64,000 nt of DNA from Streptomyces sp. NBC_01775 (GCF_035917675.1 NZ_CP109104.1:3038001-3102000), one strand, 5' to 3'. Shown: positions 9,137-18,024, counted from the first letter of the stretch. Numbers and translations: made by a program. Notes: generated by a model not told the origin, from the sequence alone.

Positions 9137-10555
9137 CTAGCCGACATCGAGTCGCAGGAGATCTTCCTCCGTCTCGCGCCGCACGATCGTCCGCGCCTGA
9201 CCGTCCCTGACGGCCACGACGGGCGGGCGCAGCGCGTGGTTGTAGTTGCTGGCCATCGAACGGCAGTACGCACCGGTCGCCGGTACGGCCAGCAGGTCAC
9301 CGGGGGCCAGGTCCGCGGGCAGGAAAGCGTCCCGTACGACGATGTCGCCGCTCTCGCAGTGCTTGCCGACCACGCGGCTGAGCATGGGCGGCGCCGCGGA
9401 GGCCCGCGAGACGAGAGCCACGCTGTACTCCGCGTCGTACAGCGCCGTGCGGATGTTGTCGGACATGCCGCCGTCCACGCTCACGTAGGTGCGCAGGCCC
9501 TCCAGCTCCTTGACGGTGCCGACCTCGTAGAGCGTGAAGGCCGTCGGCCCGACGATGGCGCGGCCCGGTTCGACCGACAGTCGGGGCACGGCCAGCCCGG
9601 CCGCCTCGCACTCGCGCGTGACGATGTCGCCGAGCGTCTTGGCGATCTCGTGCGGCTCACTTGGGTCGTCCTCGGGTGTATAGGCGATACCCAGACCGCC
9701 GCCGAGGTCGATCTCGGGCAGCTCGACGCCGTGCTCGTCGCGGATCTGGGTGAGCAGCCCCACCACGCGCCGCGCCGAGACCTCGAAGCCCGCCATGTCG
9801 AAGATCTGCGAGCCGATGTGCGAGTGGATGCCGATCAGCTCCAGGCTGTCCAGCATCAGCACCCGCCGCACGGCCTCCGCGGCGGGGCCTCCCCCGGCCT
9901 CCGGGTGGGAGCTGCCCCCGGCGAGCGCGAGGCCGAACTTCTGGTCCTCGTGCGCCGTCGCGATGAACTCGTGCGTATGCGCCTCGACGCCGACCGTGAC
10001 CCGGATCTGCACGGGCTGCCGCCGCCCGAGCCCCTTGGCGATGTGCGCGACCTTCGCGATCTCCTGGTACGAGTCGAGCACGATGCGCCCGACCCCCGCC
10101 TCGACGGCCCGGGTGATCTCCTCGGTGGACTTGTTGTTGCCGTGCAGCGCGATGCGCTCGGCGGGCATACCGGCGGCCAGCGCGGTCGCCAGCTCGCCGC
10201 CGGAGCACACGTCGAGGTTCAGCCCTTCCTCGTGCAGCCAGCGCACGACGGCGCGGGAGAGGAAGGCCTTGCCCGCGTAGAAGACGTCGGCGCCGGGCCC
10301 GAACGCCTCGCGCCAGGCCCGGCAGCGCGCCCGGAAGTCCGTCTCGTCCAGCACATAGGCCGGGGTGCCGAACTCCTCGGCGAGCTCTCGGACGTCCAGG
10401 CCACCGACGGTGACCGGGCCCTCGTCGGTGCGCCGGACGGTCTGCGCCCATACGTGGGGGTCGAGGCCGTTGAGGTCGGCGGGCGGAGCGGTGTAGTGGC
10501 CCTCCGGGAATACGTCACCGTGACGGGGCCCGGCGGGGTGTGCTGAACGGCTCAT
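9137..10555 (-). CDS. lysA: Diaminopimelate decarboxylase
   Basis: PLP enzyme for the last step of lysine synthesis, decarboxylation of meso-diaminopimelate. The 472-aa protein has the fold-III alanine-racemase-like barrel with the PLP lysine in FYAGKAF near residue 92, HSHIGS near 245, and [11 protein letters not shown] near 330, and it ends with the beta domain containing [14 protein letters not shown]. The ATG at 10555 (MSRSAHPAG) was chosen; the frame stays open further but into sequence of the neighbour. It begins 14 bp after the upstream DALR gene, consistent with co-transcription. Confidence 0.95.
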   Translation of the reverse strand: MSRSAHPAGPRHGDVFPEGHYTAPPADLNGLDPHVWAQTVRRTDEGPVTVGGLDVRELAEEFGTPAYVLDETDFRARCRAWREAFGPGADVFYAGKAFLSRAVVRWLHEEGLNLDVCSGGELATALAAGMPAERIALHGNNKSTEEITRAVEAGVGRIVLDSYQEIAKVAHIAKGLGRRQPVQIRVTVGVEAHTHEFIATAHEDQKFGLALAGGSSHPEAGGGPAAEAVRRVLMLDSLELIGIHSHIGSQIFDMAGFEVSARRVVGLLTQIRDEHGVELPEIDLGGGLGIAYTPEDDPSEPHEIAKTLGDIVTRECEAAGLAVPRLSVEPGRAIVGPTAFTLYEVGTVKELEGLRTYVSVDGGMSDNIRTALYDAEYSVALVSRASAAPPMLSRVVGKHCESGDIVVRDAFLPADLAPGDLLAVPATGAYCRSMASNYNHALRPPVVAVRDGQARTIVRRETEEDLLRLDVG

Positions 10556-10569
10556 TTCTGTTCGTGTCC

Positions 10570-11463
10570 CTAGATGTGTGCGGGTGCGGTGACGCCGAGC
10601 CGGGACAGGCCGCCTGCCAGCACCGCTCCGGTGGCCTCGGCGAGGGCCAGCCGGGCGCGGTGGGCGGCCCCGGGTTTCTCGTCGCCGCTGGGCAGCGGCG
10701 GACACGCGTCGTGAAAGTCGGCGAAGGCGAGCGCGACGGCATCGAGATGCCGCGCGAGCGCACCGGGCGCGGTGATGCGGGCCCGGTCGGCGAGGAGGGA
10801 GAGGAGACGGCGGGGCGCGGGGTGGGTGGCGGTGCCCGAGGAGACGGCGCATGAGGAGACGGCGCCGACCGCCGAGGCCTCGGGGCCGAAGCCGAGGCGC
10901 TCGGCACCACGGAGGAGGGAACGGGCACGGGCGTGGGCGTACTGCACGCGGAAGAGCGAGCTGGCGCGCTCGGTGCGTACGGCGAGGACGGCGGGGTCCT
11001 CGCCGGTGAGGGCGGCCCAGCGGGGGATGTCACGGGCGGGATCGTCGGCGTCGACGGTGTGCGGCGCGTGTGGCCCTTGCCGTGCCCCTGGTCCTTGGTA
11101 CTGGCCCTGGCCCTGGCCCTGGTCCGGCTCCGGCTCCGGCCCCGTGACGAGGGAGCGGAGCAGGTCGGCACACGCGCCCGCGTCCAGCGTGACGTTCACG
11201 AACCCGCCCCCGACGACCTCGGCGCGCTCGATCCCCGGCTCCTGGCCGAGCCGCTCACACAGCACGACGGCCACCTCATGCGCCGGCCGCCCGGTGTGCG
11301 CGGCGACCTGGAAGGCGACGCCGGTCGCGTAGTCCCCCGCGCCCCTGCGAGGCGGCGACTCGACAACGACACGCTGGCTCTCGGGGAGGCTCTGCACCTC
11401 CCCTGCCGAGAGCGCGCGGCGCAGCGCGTGCTGAACGGTGCGCGAGAGCTGTGCGGGGGTCAC
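10570..11463 (-). CDS. DALR anticodon-binding-domain protein, arginyl-tRNA synthetase-like without the catalytic core
   Basis: A 297-aa protein resembling the N-terminal Add-2 and C-terminal DALR parts of arginyl-tRNA synthetase. The C-terminal helical part holds [17 protein letters not shown] and [21 protein letters not shown], both typical of DALR domains. The class I synthetase HIGH and KMSKS motifs are absent, so it cannot charge tRNA by itself and its function is unknown. A Gln/Gly/Pro linker ([13 protein letters not shown]) lies mid-protein. The start GTG at 11463 has no ribosome-binding site but has TACGCT ending 6 nt upstream, which fits a leaderless transcript. It sits immediately upstream of lysA. 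Confidence 0.75.
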   Translation of the reverse strand: MTPAQLSRTVQHALRRALSAGEVQSLPESQRVVVESPPRRGAGDYATGVAFQVAAHTGRPAHEVAVVLCERLGQEPGIERAEVVGGGFVNVTLDAGACADLLRSLVTGPEPEPDQGQGQGQYQGPGARQGPHAPHTVDADDPARDIPRWAALTGEDPAVLAVRTERASSLFRVQYAHARARSLLRGAERLGFGPEASAVGAVSSCAVSSGTATHPAPRRLLSLLADRARITAPGALARHLDAVALAFADFHDACPPLPSGDEKPGAAHRARLALAEATGAVLAGGLSRLGVTAPAHI

Positions 11464-11605
11464 AGAGCAAGCGTATGGGAGACGGGGTGGGTGCACGCGA
11501 ACAGGTTTCGGCACCTGGACCAACGGGGTGCCGGGCACCCCCGGGAACCGCGTGGATACCGCGGTGCGGCAAGGGCGGTGCGGGCAGGGGAGGCGGAACG
11601 CCGTC

Positions 11606-12175
11606 CTACGGCTCAACGGTCTCGGAGACGGCTCCGAGGGAGTCACCGGCACTGAGGGAATCGTCGGCGCGGGCGGAATCGCCGACGTTGCGAGAATCAC
11701 CGGCGCTCCGGGCGTCCCCGGCACCGCGAGGGTCGCCCGCACCGCGAGGGTCACCGGCGCTGAGCGAACCGGAGGCCCCCGCTCCGTGGCCGCCGTCCTC
11801 CCGGCGGCCTTGCAGCAGCCGCCGAACCAACCGCACCAGCTCCGCGGGCTCGAACGGCTTCGCGAGAAAGGCGTCCACCCCGTGCGACGAGCCGACTCCT
11901 CCCCCGCCCTCCAACTCGGTGCACGCGCTCACGAGCGCCAGCGGCAGATGCCGCGTACGCGGATCGGCCCGCAGCCGCTCCGCCGTCCGCAGCCCGTCCA
12001 GCCGCGGCATCATGGCGTCGAGTGTGACGACATCGGGCCGGGCGCGATGCACCACGTCCAGGCACTCGGCGCCGTCGACGGCGGTCACCACCTCGAAGCC
12101 CTCAAGCTCGAGGTTGACCCTGATCAACTGCCGGATGACCTTGCTGTCGTCGACGACAAGCACCCGGCCGGACAT
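11606..12175 (-). CDS. Stand-alone response regulator receiver protein
   Basis: A single CheY-like receiver domain (about residues 3-125). VLVVDDSKVIRQL holds the acidic pocket, the phospho-acceptor Asp is in VVTLDAMMPRLDG near residue 54, and the conserved Lys is in FLAKPFEP. There is no DNA-binding domain. Instead the last ~60 residues are imperfect AGD-containing repeats (AGDPRGAGDPRGAGDARSAG). No histidine kinase is adjacent, so the partner is unknown. The ATG at 12175 fits the family; the longer open frame upstream overlaps the tRNA promoter region. Confidence 0.85.
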   Translation of the reverse strand: MSGRVLVVDDSKVIRQLIRVNLELEGFEVVTAVDGAECLDVVHRARPDVVTLDAMMPRLDGLRTAERLRADPRTRHLPLALVSACTELEGGGGVGSSHGVDAFLAKPFEPAELVRLVRRLLQGRREDGGHGAGASGSLSAGDPRGAGDPRGAGDARSAGDSRNVGDSARADDSLSAGDSLGAVSETVEP

Positions 12176-12325
12176 ACCTGGCACGCTCCAAAGACTAGGC
12201 GCGCCCCTCCACCTGCGTCCGGGTTTTGCCCATTTCCGCCCCGCCCTCCCCCACCCCCACAAACCCGTTCCGGCCCACCCCCACCAAGCTGATAGTGTTC
12301 TACCCGTCGCCGCCACAGCGGCCAC

Positions 12326-12397
12326 GCCCCCGTAGCTCAGGGGATAGAGCAACGGCCTCCGGAGCCGTGTGCGCAGGTTCGAATCCTGCCGGGGGTA
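12326..12397 (+). tRNA. tRNA-Arg (anticodon CCG)
   Basis: A cloverleaf can be drawn: acceptor GCCCCCG/CGGGGGT, D stem GCTC/GAGC, anticodon stem ACGGC/GCCGT with loop CTCCGGA (anticodon CCG, decoding CGG), and T stem GCAGG/CCTGC with loop TTCGAAT. CCA is not encoded. The first acceptor pair is G-U rather than G-C. The gene is intact and its 3' half is the left attachment site of the AICE. Confidence 0.95.
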
Positions 12398-12431
12398 CTT
12401 TTCTTTAAGTGCCGAAACGCCTCGTGACCAG
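12353..12431 (+). repeat. attL: left attachment site of the AICE
   Basis: 79 bp covering the tRNA anticodon arm, T arm, acceptor 3' strand and the first half of the terminator. They recur at 26397-26475 with a single T/C mismatch. The first 49 bp are identical. This is the product of site-specific integration into the tRNA 3' end. Confidence 0.93.
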
Positions 12432-12454
12432 GTTGGATGCTGGTCCGGGGCGTT
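12416..12454 (+). terminator. tRNA-Arg terminator (attL version)
   Basis: AACGCC and ACCAG on the left pair with CTGGT and GGCGTT on the right, followed by TTGT. The left arm lies in the repeated att core and the right arm is element-specific sequence, so the integrated element rebuilds the tRNA terminator. Confidence 0.65.
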
Positions 12455-12618
12455 TGTCGTTGTGCAGGGGGATGCGGCTGGGAGCCGCCGTTTGTCGGTG
12501 GTCGCGGCGTATTCGCGGGATGAATCTGGGCCCGTTTTCGCAGGTCAGCCCGGCCAACGAGAAAACCCCCGGGATGGCTCCCGGGGGTCTGACTGTAGCT
12601 GCTCAGCCCTTAGCTCTC

Positions 12619-14037
12619 TCAGTCACTCTTATCCGCCTCTGTCTCTGACTCCGCGTCGCCGGGGCCGTCGTCCCAGAGCGCGGCAATCCGCTGGTTGGCC
12701 ACCTCCTGTCGGCCGTCGAGACACTTCGCGTAGCGGGTCAACAGAACGTCCACGCTGTTGCCCGCGCGCTCCGCCACCTCGGTCGGATCGACCCCGGCGT
12801 TCAGCCAGGAGGACAGGGCCGCGTGCCGCAGGTCGTACGGCGTACCGGCCAGGGGCGAGGCGACCTGTTCCGGAGTCAGGGCCAGGGCGCGCGCTTCCTC
12901 CCAGGTACGGGAGTACGACGACGAGCCGATGACGCCGCCCCGCTCGTTGAAGAACAGCCGTCCGTCGTCAGCAGTGCCGAACTCGTCCATGTGCTGCCGG
13001 ACGATGCGCACGAGTTGGGGCGGTACCGGCACCGGCCGGACTTCGTCCTCCGAACGGTTCTTGAGTCCACGGTGATCATGTACCGCACCGGTCCCGGTCC
13101 AGCGCTTCCCCACCGTGGGACGAGTTCGGTGCAGATTGAACCGTCCCCATCCCCTCTCCGGAAGTTCGCAGTCCTGGAGGCGGAGGCCGACCGCTTCCGC
13201 CGGACGCAGTCCGCCGTAGTACATGCAGGCAAAGAGCGCGACCATTCGACGGCCCCGCGCCCGCTTGTAGAGGCCCACGTATGAAAGCGCGGTCAACAGC
13301 TCCCGAGCCTGTACAGGATTGATCACGACCCGGCGGTCCACCTCCTTGGCGAGCTTCGGTGGCTTCCACTGGACCGACGCCACTGGATTCTCATTCAGCT
13401 CTCCGAGTTCGACCGCGTACCGGAGCACGTTGGACAGCACCGCGCGCTTACGGCGCACCGTCTCCGGCGCGGCCGGAGTCCCGTCCAGTTTCAGCGTGAG
13501 CGCGTTGAGAACACTCCGCATCACAGCCGGTTTCTTCAGGTCGACGAGCGGCAGCGACGCCTTGGCCACCCAGGCGAGCGCGTTACTCACCTTGGCCGGT
13601 GGTTCTTCCTTGTCCGCATTCGGCGAGTGCACGAACGCCCAGCCTCGCAGTGCCTTGCGCAACACCGCATCCGCAGGCCGACCAGGCTTCTTGCTCACGA
13701 GAACCGTGCTCACCAGCGTCAGCGTCTCGTTCATGCTGTCGCGTGAGTTGGGGGCCGCATGCGGCCACTTCATCGCGAGGTACTTCAGCGCGAACTCGTA
13801 CCAGGTGAGGGAGGGAGCAGCTTCGATCAACGAGTCCGGAAGACCGGTTTCAGTGTCGAACCCCTCCCCTGCCCGAGACGCCTTCACGAGGCTGGAACGG
13901 AAGCTGTCGGCCAGCGCCTTGGTACGGAAGGTCCTGGAGAACGATTTTCCGGCTACCTTCCACCGCACCTCGTAGGAGGGTCGCTTGCTCGACTTGTTCC
14001 GTCGGATCTCCCAGATCCGTACGTCTTGCGATTTCAT
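12619..14037 (-). CDS. int: Tyrosine-recombinase integrase of the AICE
   Basis: A 472-aa site-specific recombinase that integrates the element at the tRNA 3' end and, with Xis, excises it. The C-terminal catalytic domain has box I YYGGLRPAEAVGL (Arg near 277), box II TPYDLRHAALSSWL and the nucleophile in VLLTRYAKC (Tyr near 434). An Arm-type DNA-binding N-terminus (VRIWEIRRNKSSKRPSYEVRW) and a SAM-like core-binding domain precede it. The ATG at 14037 overlaps the xis stop (ATGA), which implies translational coupling. It ends about 190 bp from attL, the usual place for int. Confidence 0.95.
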   Translation of the reverse strand: MKSQDVRIWEIRRNKSSKRPSYEVRWKVAGKSFSRTFRTKALADSFRSSLVKASRAGEGFDTETGLPDSLIEAAPSLTWYEFALKYLAMKWPHAAPNSRDSMNETLTLVSTVLVSKKPGRPADAVLRKALRGWAFVHSPNADKEEPPAKVSNALAWVAKASLPLVDLKKPAVMRSVLNALTLKLDGTPAAPETVRRKRAVLSNVLRYAVELGELNENPVASVQWKPPKLAKEVDRRVVINPVQARELLTALSYVGLYKRARGRRMVALFACMYYGGLRPAEAVGLRLQDCELPERGWGRFNLHRTRPTVGKRWTGTGAVHDHRGLKNRSEDEVRPVPVPPQLVRIVRQHMDEFGTADDGRLFFNERGGVIGSSSYSRTWEEARALALTPEQVASPLAGTPYDLRHAALSSWLNAGVDPTEVAERAGNSVDVLLTRYAKCLDGRQEVANQRIAALWDDGPGDAESETEADKSD

Positions 14038-14225
14038 GCGATCTCCTCCTCTCGGTGCCGGAGCCATGCGGTGAATTCGCTGCGCCAGATGCGGATTTCA
14101 CCGTTCGGCAACTTGAGAGAGGCCGGGCCACGCCCCACCTCGCGCCAGCGGTAGAAGGTGCGTCGGGAAACGCCGCCCAGTTCGGCGAGAACCTGCGGAA
14201 CGGTCATCAGCTCGTCACGCGCCAT
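14034..14225 (-). CDS. xis: Excisionase-type helix-turn-helix protein
   Basis: A 63-aa MerR/HTH_17-like DNA-binding protein. TVPQVLAELGGVSRRTFYRW is the winged helix, followed by LPNGEIRIWRSEFTAWL. Such proteins bend att DNA and steer the integrase towards excision. The ATG at 14225 overlaps the repSA 3' end by 11 bp, and the stop overlaps the int start (ATGA), so repSA, xis and int read as one translationally coupled unit. Confidence 0.9.
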   Translation of the reverse strand: MARDELMTVPQVLAELGGVSRRTFYRWREVGRGPASLKLPNGEIRIWRSEFTAWLRHREEEIA

Positions 14226-15573
14226 ATCCGTCACCGCCTCCCCGGACGGAGGCCGCGAGCAGGGCCGCCTCCGGGCTGTAGCCGCGCCCGGCATACCGCC
14301 ACTGGCCGACGAGGATCGCGTCCCGGTCGTCCAGGCCGAGGGCCGCCCGCTGTTCCTGTGCGCGGTGCTCCGCGCGGGATGAGCGGAGTGCACCCAAGGT
14401 GGTGGAGTAGTGGCGGGACTTGGTTGAGAAGTGGCCCCGGTAGCCGAGCATGTGTGCCCAGCGCCGCAGCCTCAGCTCTTCGAAGGACGGCAGCGCGCCG
14501 AGCCACCAGCACGTACCGATCATGCGAAGGACGTGATCCCGTACGGGCAGCGTGGCCAGGTCCTTGCCGTGCCGGATACGCCCGTCAACAGCCCCCGCGG
14601 ACTCCGCGCCCTTGGTGGCGTACTTGGCGATGTAGCCCGCGACTGCCGACGAGGAGAGACCGTCCGCCGAGTCGGCTGGCGGGACCGGGCGAACGTCCAC
14701 CTGGGAGCCGAACCGCAACACGCGGGGGCCGACTACATCGGAGCCGTACGCGGCGACCCAGACGCGACCGACCGCTTCCCGTACCGCGTCCTCCAGGAGC
14801 GCCGAGGTAGCCCAAGCGGGAGGCGGCTCCCCCGGACCGTCCGGCCCGTCGAGACGGACGACGGCATGGAAGTGGACGAGGCCGCGCCGCTGGTACTCCG
14901 CCACCTTGGCGTACGAGAGGCGCGCCGCCTCCGCCAGCGCCGTACGGGCCAGCCCGGCACGCCGGGCCAGCACGCGCCGCAGCTCCAGTGTGAAGCGGTG
15001 CCACAGCTCACCTGCTTGCGCCTGCCAGAGCACGGCGCCGGCATAGTCGTAGCAGCGCGGACACAGCGGCTCCCCAAGTCGCGGATCATCCGCCGCGTGC
15101 CGGACGTGGCACCCCGCCGGGGCACCGTGCGGACAGCGCTCCCCCGCCTTTCGAGGGCGGCAGGCCAGCATCTTGCCGCCCCGCTCCCGCCGCGAGTGGA
15201 CAGGGCCGAAGCCCGGAGCGGTGAGGGTGACGAACACCCGAGGGTGCCCGCTCACCGTCCCCGCGACCGCCTTACCGCCGACCAGTCCGGCCCGGATGAG
15301 CTGGTACGTGTCCGCGCGGTAGAGCTGAGCGCAGGTCGGGCAGACCGTTGCCCGGCGGTTGCCGCACGCGACCAGGAGCCGACCGCCGAGAGCTTCCGAG
15401 GTGTACGCGTGGAGCGCTGCCCCGGTGGCCGCATCCACGTACGCGGCGGAGCCGACGAGGTGGATAGGGTTTGTGCACCCGCCGAGGCGAAGGATGGTCC
15501 GGCGCCAGGCTTCGAACTCCGGCCGCCCAGCCCGCTCGACCAGGGCCGTGACTGCCTCACTTTGCACGGTCAT
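14215..15573 (-). CDS. repSA: RepSA-type replication initiator
   Basis: A 452-aa rolling-circle initiator thought to nick the element's double-strand origin after excision. An N-terminal part with paired CxxC motifs (VCPTCAQLY) and a mid-region CPRCYDYAG suggest zinc binding. The nicking core contains GLVHFHAVVRLDG (HUH-like His pair) and AGYIAKYATKG with the candidate catalytic Tyr. A further conserved stretch is RRWAHMLGYRGHFSTKSRHYS, here shown up to its twentieth residue only as RRWAHMLGYRGHF. The start ATG overlaps the upstream stop as ATGA. Confidence 0.9.
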   Translation of the reverse strand: MTVQSEAVTALVERAGRPEFEAWRRTILRLGGCTNPIHLVGSAAYVDAATGAALHAYTSEALGGRLLVACGNRRATVCPTCAQLYRADTYQLIRAGLVGGKAVAGTVSGHPRVFVTLTAPGFGPVHSRRERGGKMLACRPRKAGERCPHGAPAGCHVRHAADDPRLGEPLCPRCYDYAGAVLWQAQAGELWHRFTLELRRVLARRAGLARTALAEAARLSYAKVAEYQRRGLVHFHAVVRLDGPDGPGEPPPAWATSALLEDAVREAVGRVWVAAYGSDVVGPRVLRFGSQVDVRPVPPADSADGLSSSAVAGYIAKYATKGAESAGAVDGRIRHGKDLATLPVRDHVLRMIGTCWWLGALPSFEELRLRRWAHMLGYRGHFSTKSRHYSTTLGALRSSRAEHRAQEQRAALGLDDRDAILVGQWRYAGRGYSPEAALLAASVRGGGDGYGA

Positions 15574-15818
15574 CGGCCACCCCCGAACGCCTGCCGCATC
15601 ACAGCGGCGATGGCTTCCGGCGGAGTCTTCGCGGAGAAGCGCAGACTTGGGTCCGTCAGCCAGAGCGAGGCAGCGTGCGCAGGGCAGACGCGCCGCTCAG
15701 CGCCCTCACGGTCGGCCAGGACAACCTGTTCCCGTCCCTGGCACGTCGGGTAGCCGTCTTCTTTCAGGTCGCACCAGGGACGGCGCGACGGTTTGCGCGA
15801 ACGATGCGCGATGGACAA
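15570..15818 (-). CDS. Small Cys/His protein in the AICE replication-transfer operon
   Basis: An 82-aa protein with WCDLKEDGYPTCQG and CPAHAASLW, giving a Cys-Cys-Cys-His set that could bind zinc. The frame stays open to 15926, but only the TTG at 15818 has a good ribosome-binding site (AAAGGAG, about 10 nt upstream). Its stop overlaps the repSA start. Proteins of this type sit beside repSA in many AICEs; no biochemical role is established, so none is assigned. Confidence 0.65.
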   Translation of the reverse strand: MSIAHRSRKPSRRPWCDLKEDGYPTCQGREQVVLADREGAERRVCPAHAASLWLTDPSLRFSAKTPPEAIAAVMRQAFGGGR

Positions 15819-15942
15819 GGTAGGACTGCTCCTTTCACTGCTGACGTAGCGGATGGAGTGGGTTCCTGACGGGGTCGGGTTTGGCGACTTCGCGCCCCGT
15901 CGGGAGCCCTTTTTCGTGGAGATCACTTGGCGACTCCTCCTC

Positions 15943-16137
15943 TCAGAAGCTCAGTTCGCTGAGGAGCCCGCCGACGCCGTCCAGCACTGCTGTGATGACC
16001 GGCCCGGCGACGGTCTTCGCCAGGAGAAAGCCGAAGGTCGAACAGATCAGCACTTCGGCCCATCGGAAATACCGGATGCGCAGGAGAAACCAGATCAGGA
16101 GGCCGAGCAGCACCACGGCGGACATAGAAACGATCAC
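15943..16137 (-). CDS. Small membrane spread protein (SpdD-like)
   Basis: A 64-aa protein with two probable membrane segments: VVLLGLLIWFLLRI (about 8-21) and EVLICSTFGFLLAKTVAG (about 28-45). Its place directly after traB (20 bp) matches Spd proteins, which help plasmids spread within the recipient mycelium and cause pocks. The start is GTG at 16137 with GAGGGGG upstream; an ATG four codons in is also possible. Function is assigned from position and topology only. Confidence 0.6.
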   Translation of the reverse strand: MIVSMSAVVLLGLLIWFLLRIRYFRWAEVLICSTFGFLLAKTVAGPVITAVLDGVGGLLSELSF

Positions 16138-16157
16138 GGTGATTCACCCCCTCTCTC

Positions 16158-17543
16158 TCACTCGTTCTCTTCGCCGTCGAGCCGTTCGAGTCGCACGCTG
16201 GGAACGTCGTCCGGCGAGGAACCGCCGACCGCAGCGACCAGTTCCGGCAGGTAGGGCGTCAGATGCGCCGACTCGGCCGCCACCCGCTCCGCCTCCGATT
16301 CCGAGACCAGGTGCGATCGCGCGCGGTCCCAGCCGTCGGCCGAGGCGAGCACCGCCGTACCGGCCTGTTCGGGCGTGATCGACTGCGCCGCGTGCAGGGC
16401 ATCCGGATTGAGATCACCCAGCGCCATTTCCGCCGTACCGGGATCGGCCACCCGGTGGCAGACCCGCCCGCCGAGCTGAGCACGGAGGGAGGTGACGCCT
16501 GGCCCGAGGTCGGATCCGACCCGCTGCCCGGCGACCACGAGGAACACGCCGAGCGCCGCCCCCAGTTGCGCCAGCCGGATCAGCGCCGTACTCGCCGCCT
16601 GCGCTTCGTCCTTCTCGCTGCGACTCGCGACAAGGAAGAGCTCCGCCAACTCGTCCACGATCACGACGATCGGAACGGGCCGCTCGTCTTCCGGCAGTCC
16701 CCAGACGTTCCGCACCCGGGCCGCACGGCAGACGGTCATCCGGTCCAAGGTCAGATCGACCAGCGCACCGAGGAGCTTGACCGCTTGAGCGCGGTTGGTC
16801 GCCAGCGCGGACAGCCGAGGCCCGTAGAGCGAGAGTTCCATCCCGCCTTTGCAGTCGATGCCGACCAGCGCGACGGGTTGCCGAGCAAGGCCCGCGACGA
16901 GGGCATTGATCAGCGTCGATTTACCGGAGCGAGTAGCACCGACGATCAGCCAGTGCGGCACCTTCCGCAGGTCGATGACCCACTGTGCGCCGGTCTCCAG
17001 TGCCCCGACTGCGACACGCAGCAGCCGACCCGCACCGCGCTGCTTCGGCATCTGCGGCGCCTTGAGCGGATCACTGGCCGAGGCCACCACCCGAACGAGG
17101 CCCGGCTTCCAGGTCGTCACGCGGACCGCGTGCACTTCCCAGTCGTGCGCCATGGCGGGGGCCGCCTTGACGAAGTCCTCCGGCACCTGTCCCGGCAGGA
17201 GCCGGACGAGGAACCAGAAGCCGCCCCGTGTCGGCCGCATAAGCCCACGACGGGGCACACAAGGCTGAGGCGGAGGCGCACCATTCCCGACGAGCCCGGA
17301 GACGACCATCAACGCCGCCTTACGGCTGACCGCCAGCCCGCACCCGGCCATCAACGGCCGCCAAGTGCGCGCGACGCGTATGCAGGCGAGCGGAAACCCG
17401 AGGCACGCCCACCAGGCCACCGGGTAGCGGCGGCGCAGGGCCGGGCCCGCCAGAAGCAGACCCGACACCAGCACTGCGGCCACTACGAGCACCCAGCTCA
17501 GCCCAGCGGAATCCGCCGAACGTGTGGAGGCCATGAGGATCAC
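16158..17543 (-). CDS. traB: FtsK/SpoIIIE-type DNA translocase for conjugation (TraB/TraSA)
   Basis: A 461-aa membrane-anchored ATPase that pumps double-stranded DNA between hyphae, the single essential conjugation protein of Streptomyces elements. Two N-terminal membrane segments (WVLVVAAVLVSGLLLAG and a second near residue 45) are followed by the RecA-like motor with Walker A VGATRSGKSTLINAL and Walker B PIVVIVDELAEL. The start GTG at 17543 overlaps the upstream stop (GTGA) and has AAGGGGG upstream; an ATG at 17534 is the alternative. Confidence 0.93.
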   Translation of the reverse strand: MILMASTRSADSAGLSWVLVVAAVLVSGLLLAGPALRRRYPVAWWACLGFPLACIRVARTWRPLMAGCGLAVSRKAALMVVSGLVGNGAPPPQPCVPRRGLMRPTRGGFWFLVRLLPGQVPEDFVKAAPAMAHDWEVHAVRVTTWKPGLVRVVASASDPLKAPQMPKQRGAGRLLRVAVGALETGAQWVIDLRKVPHWLIVGATRSGKSTLINALVAGLARQPVALVGIDCKGGMELSLYGPRLSALATNRAQAVKLLGALVDLTLDRMTVCRAARVRNVWGLPEDERPVPIVVIVDELAELFLVASRSEKDEAQAASTALIRLAQLGAALGVFLVVAGQRVGSDLGPGVTSLRAQLGGRVCHRVADPGTAEMALGDLNPDALHAAQSITPEQAGTAVLASADGWDRARSHLVSESEAERVAAESAHLTPYLPELVAAVGGSSPDDVPSVRLERLDGEENE

Positions 17544-17917
17544 TGTCCGGCCCCCTTCCCGGAGGCCGGCACCGACGAGCCGGAACCGGACGAAGCCGCC
17601 GGAGCGGCGAGAGGCTTGATCTCGGTGGCCCGGAACGAGACACCATGCCGCCCCTCGTTCTCCCACGGCGTGGCCACCAGGTCCCGCACCTGAACGGGCA
17701 CCCCGTTCTGCACGCCCGACGGCTCCCCCGGCACGTTCACCGTGACGACATCCGCTGACCGCCCCGACATGAGGCAGAGGCCCACCTGATAGACGGTCTG
17801 GCCGGTGTCCCGGTCGACGCGAACCTGTCCGGTCTCCCGGTTGGCGATGCGGGGTGTAGGGGCTACGGCGCAGATCATCCCCGTGAACTTCGCCGTATCG
17901 ATCGGTAGAGCTACCAC
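17540..17917 (-). CDS. AICE transfer-operon protein of unknown function
   Basis: A 125-aa soluble protein, first gene of the leftward operon. It starts with VVALPIDTAKFTGMICAVAP and has VDRDTGQTVYQVGLCLM, then DVVTVNVPGEP, a beta-rich pattern suggestive of an OB-like fold, and a disordered Ser/Gly/Pro tail. AAGGAG lies 8 nt before the GTG. It is translationally coupled to traB. Comparable genes accompany traB in many AICEs. Its promoter region contains the KorSA operator palindromes. Confidence 0.75.
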   Translation of the reverse strand: MVALPIDTAKFTGMICAVAPTPRIANRETGQVRVDRDTGQTVYQVGLCLMSGRSADVVTVNVPGEPSGVQNGVPVQVRDLVATPWENEGRHGVSFRATEIKPLAAPAASSGSGSSVPASGKGAGQ

Positions 17918-17970
17918 TGTCTGAACTCCTTGTCTGTCGCATCCGAAGGCCGACCCTTCGGATTGCTTTA

Positions 17971-17989
17971 CAACCCGTAGTACGGGTTG
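17971..17989. promoter_or_regulatory. Operator 1 for KorSA (perfect palindrome)
   Basis: A perfect 9+1+9 palindrome, CAACCCGTA-G-TACGGGTTG. It lies 54 bp upstream of the leftward transfer operon and in the promoter region shared with korSA. Its centre is 35 bp from that of operator 2. Confidence 0.8.
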
Positions 17990-18005
17990 CGAGAGTCCAG
18001 AGTGA

Positions 18006-18024
18006 CCACCCGTAGTACGGGTTG
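18006..18024. promoter_or_regulatory. Operator 2 for KorSA (near-perfect palindrome)
   Basis: CCACCCGTA-G-TACGGGTTG, with 8 of 9 base pairs symmetric and the same core as operator 1. The palindromic half-sites fit a dimeric GntR-family repressor such as the adjacent KorSA. Binding to both would repress the transfer/replication operon and korSA itself. Confidence 0.8.
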
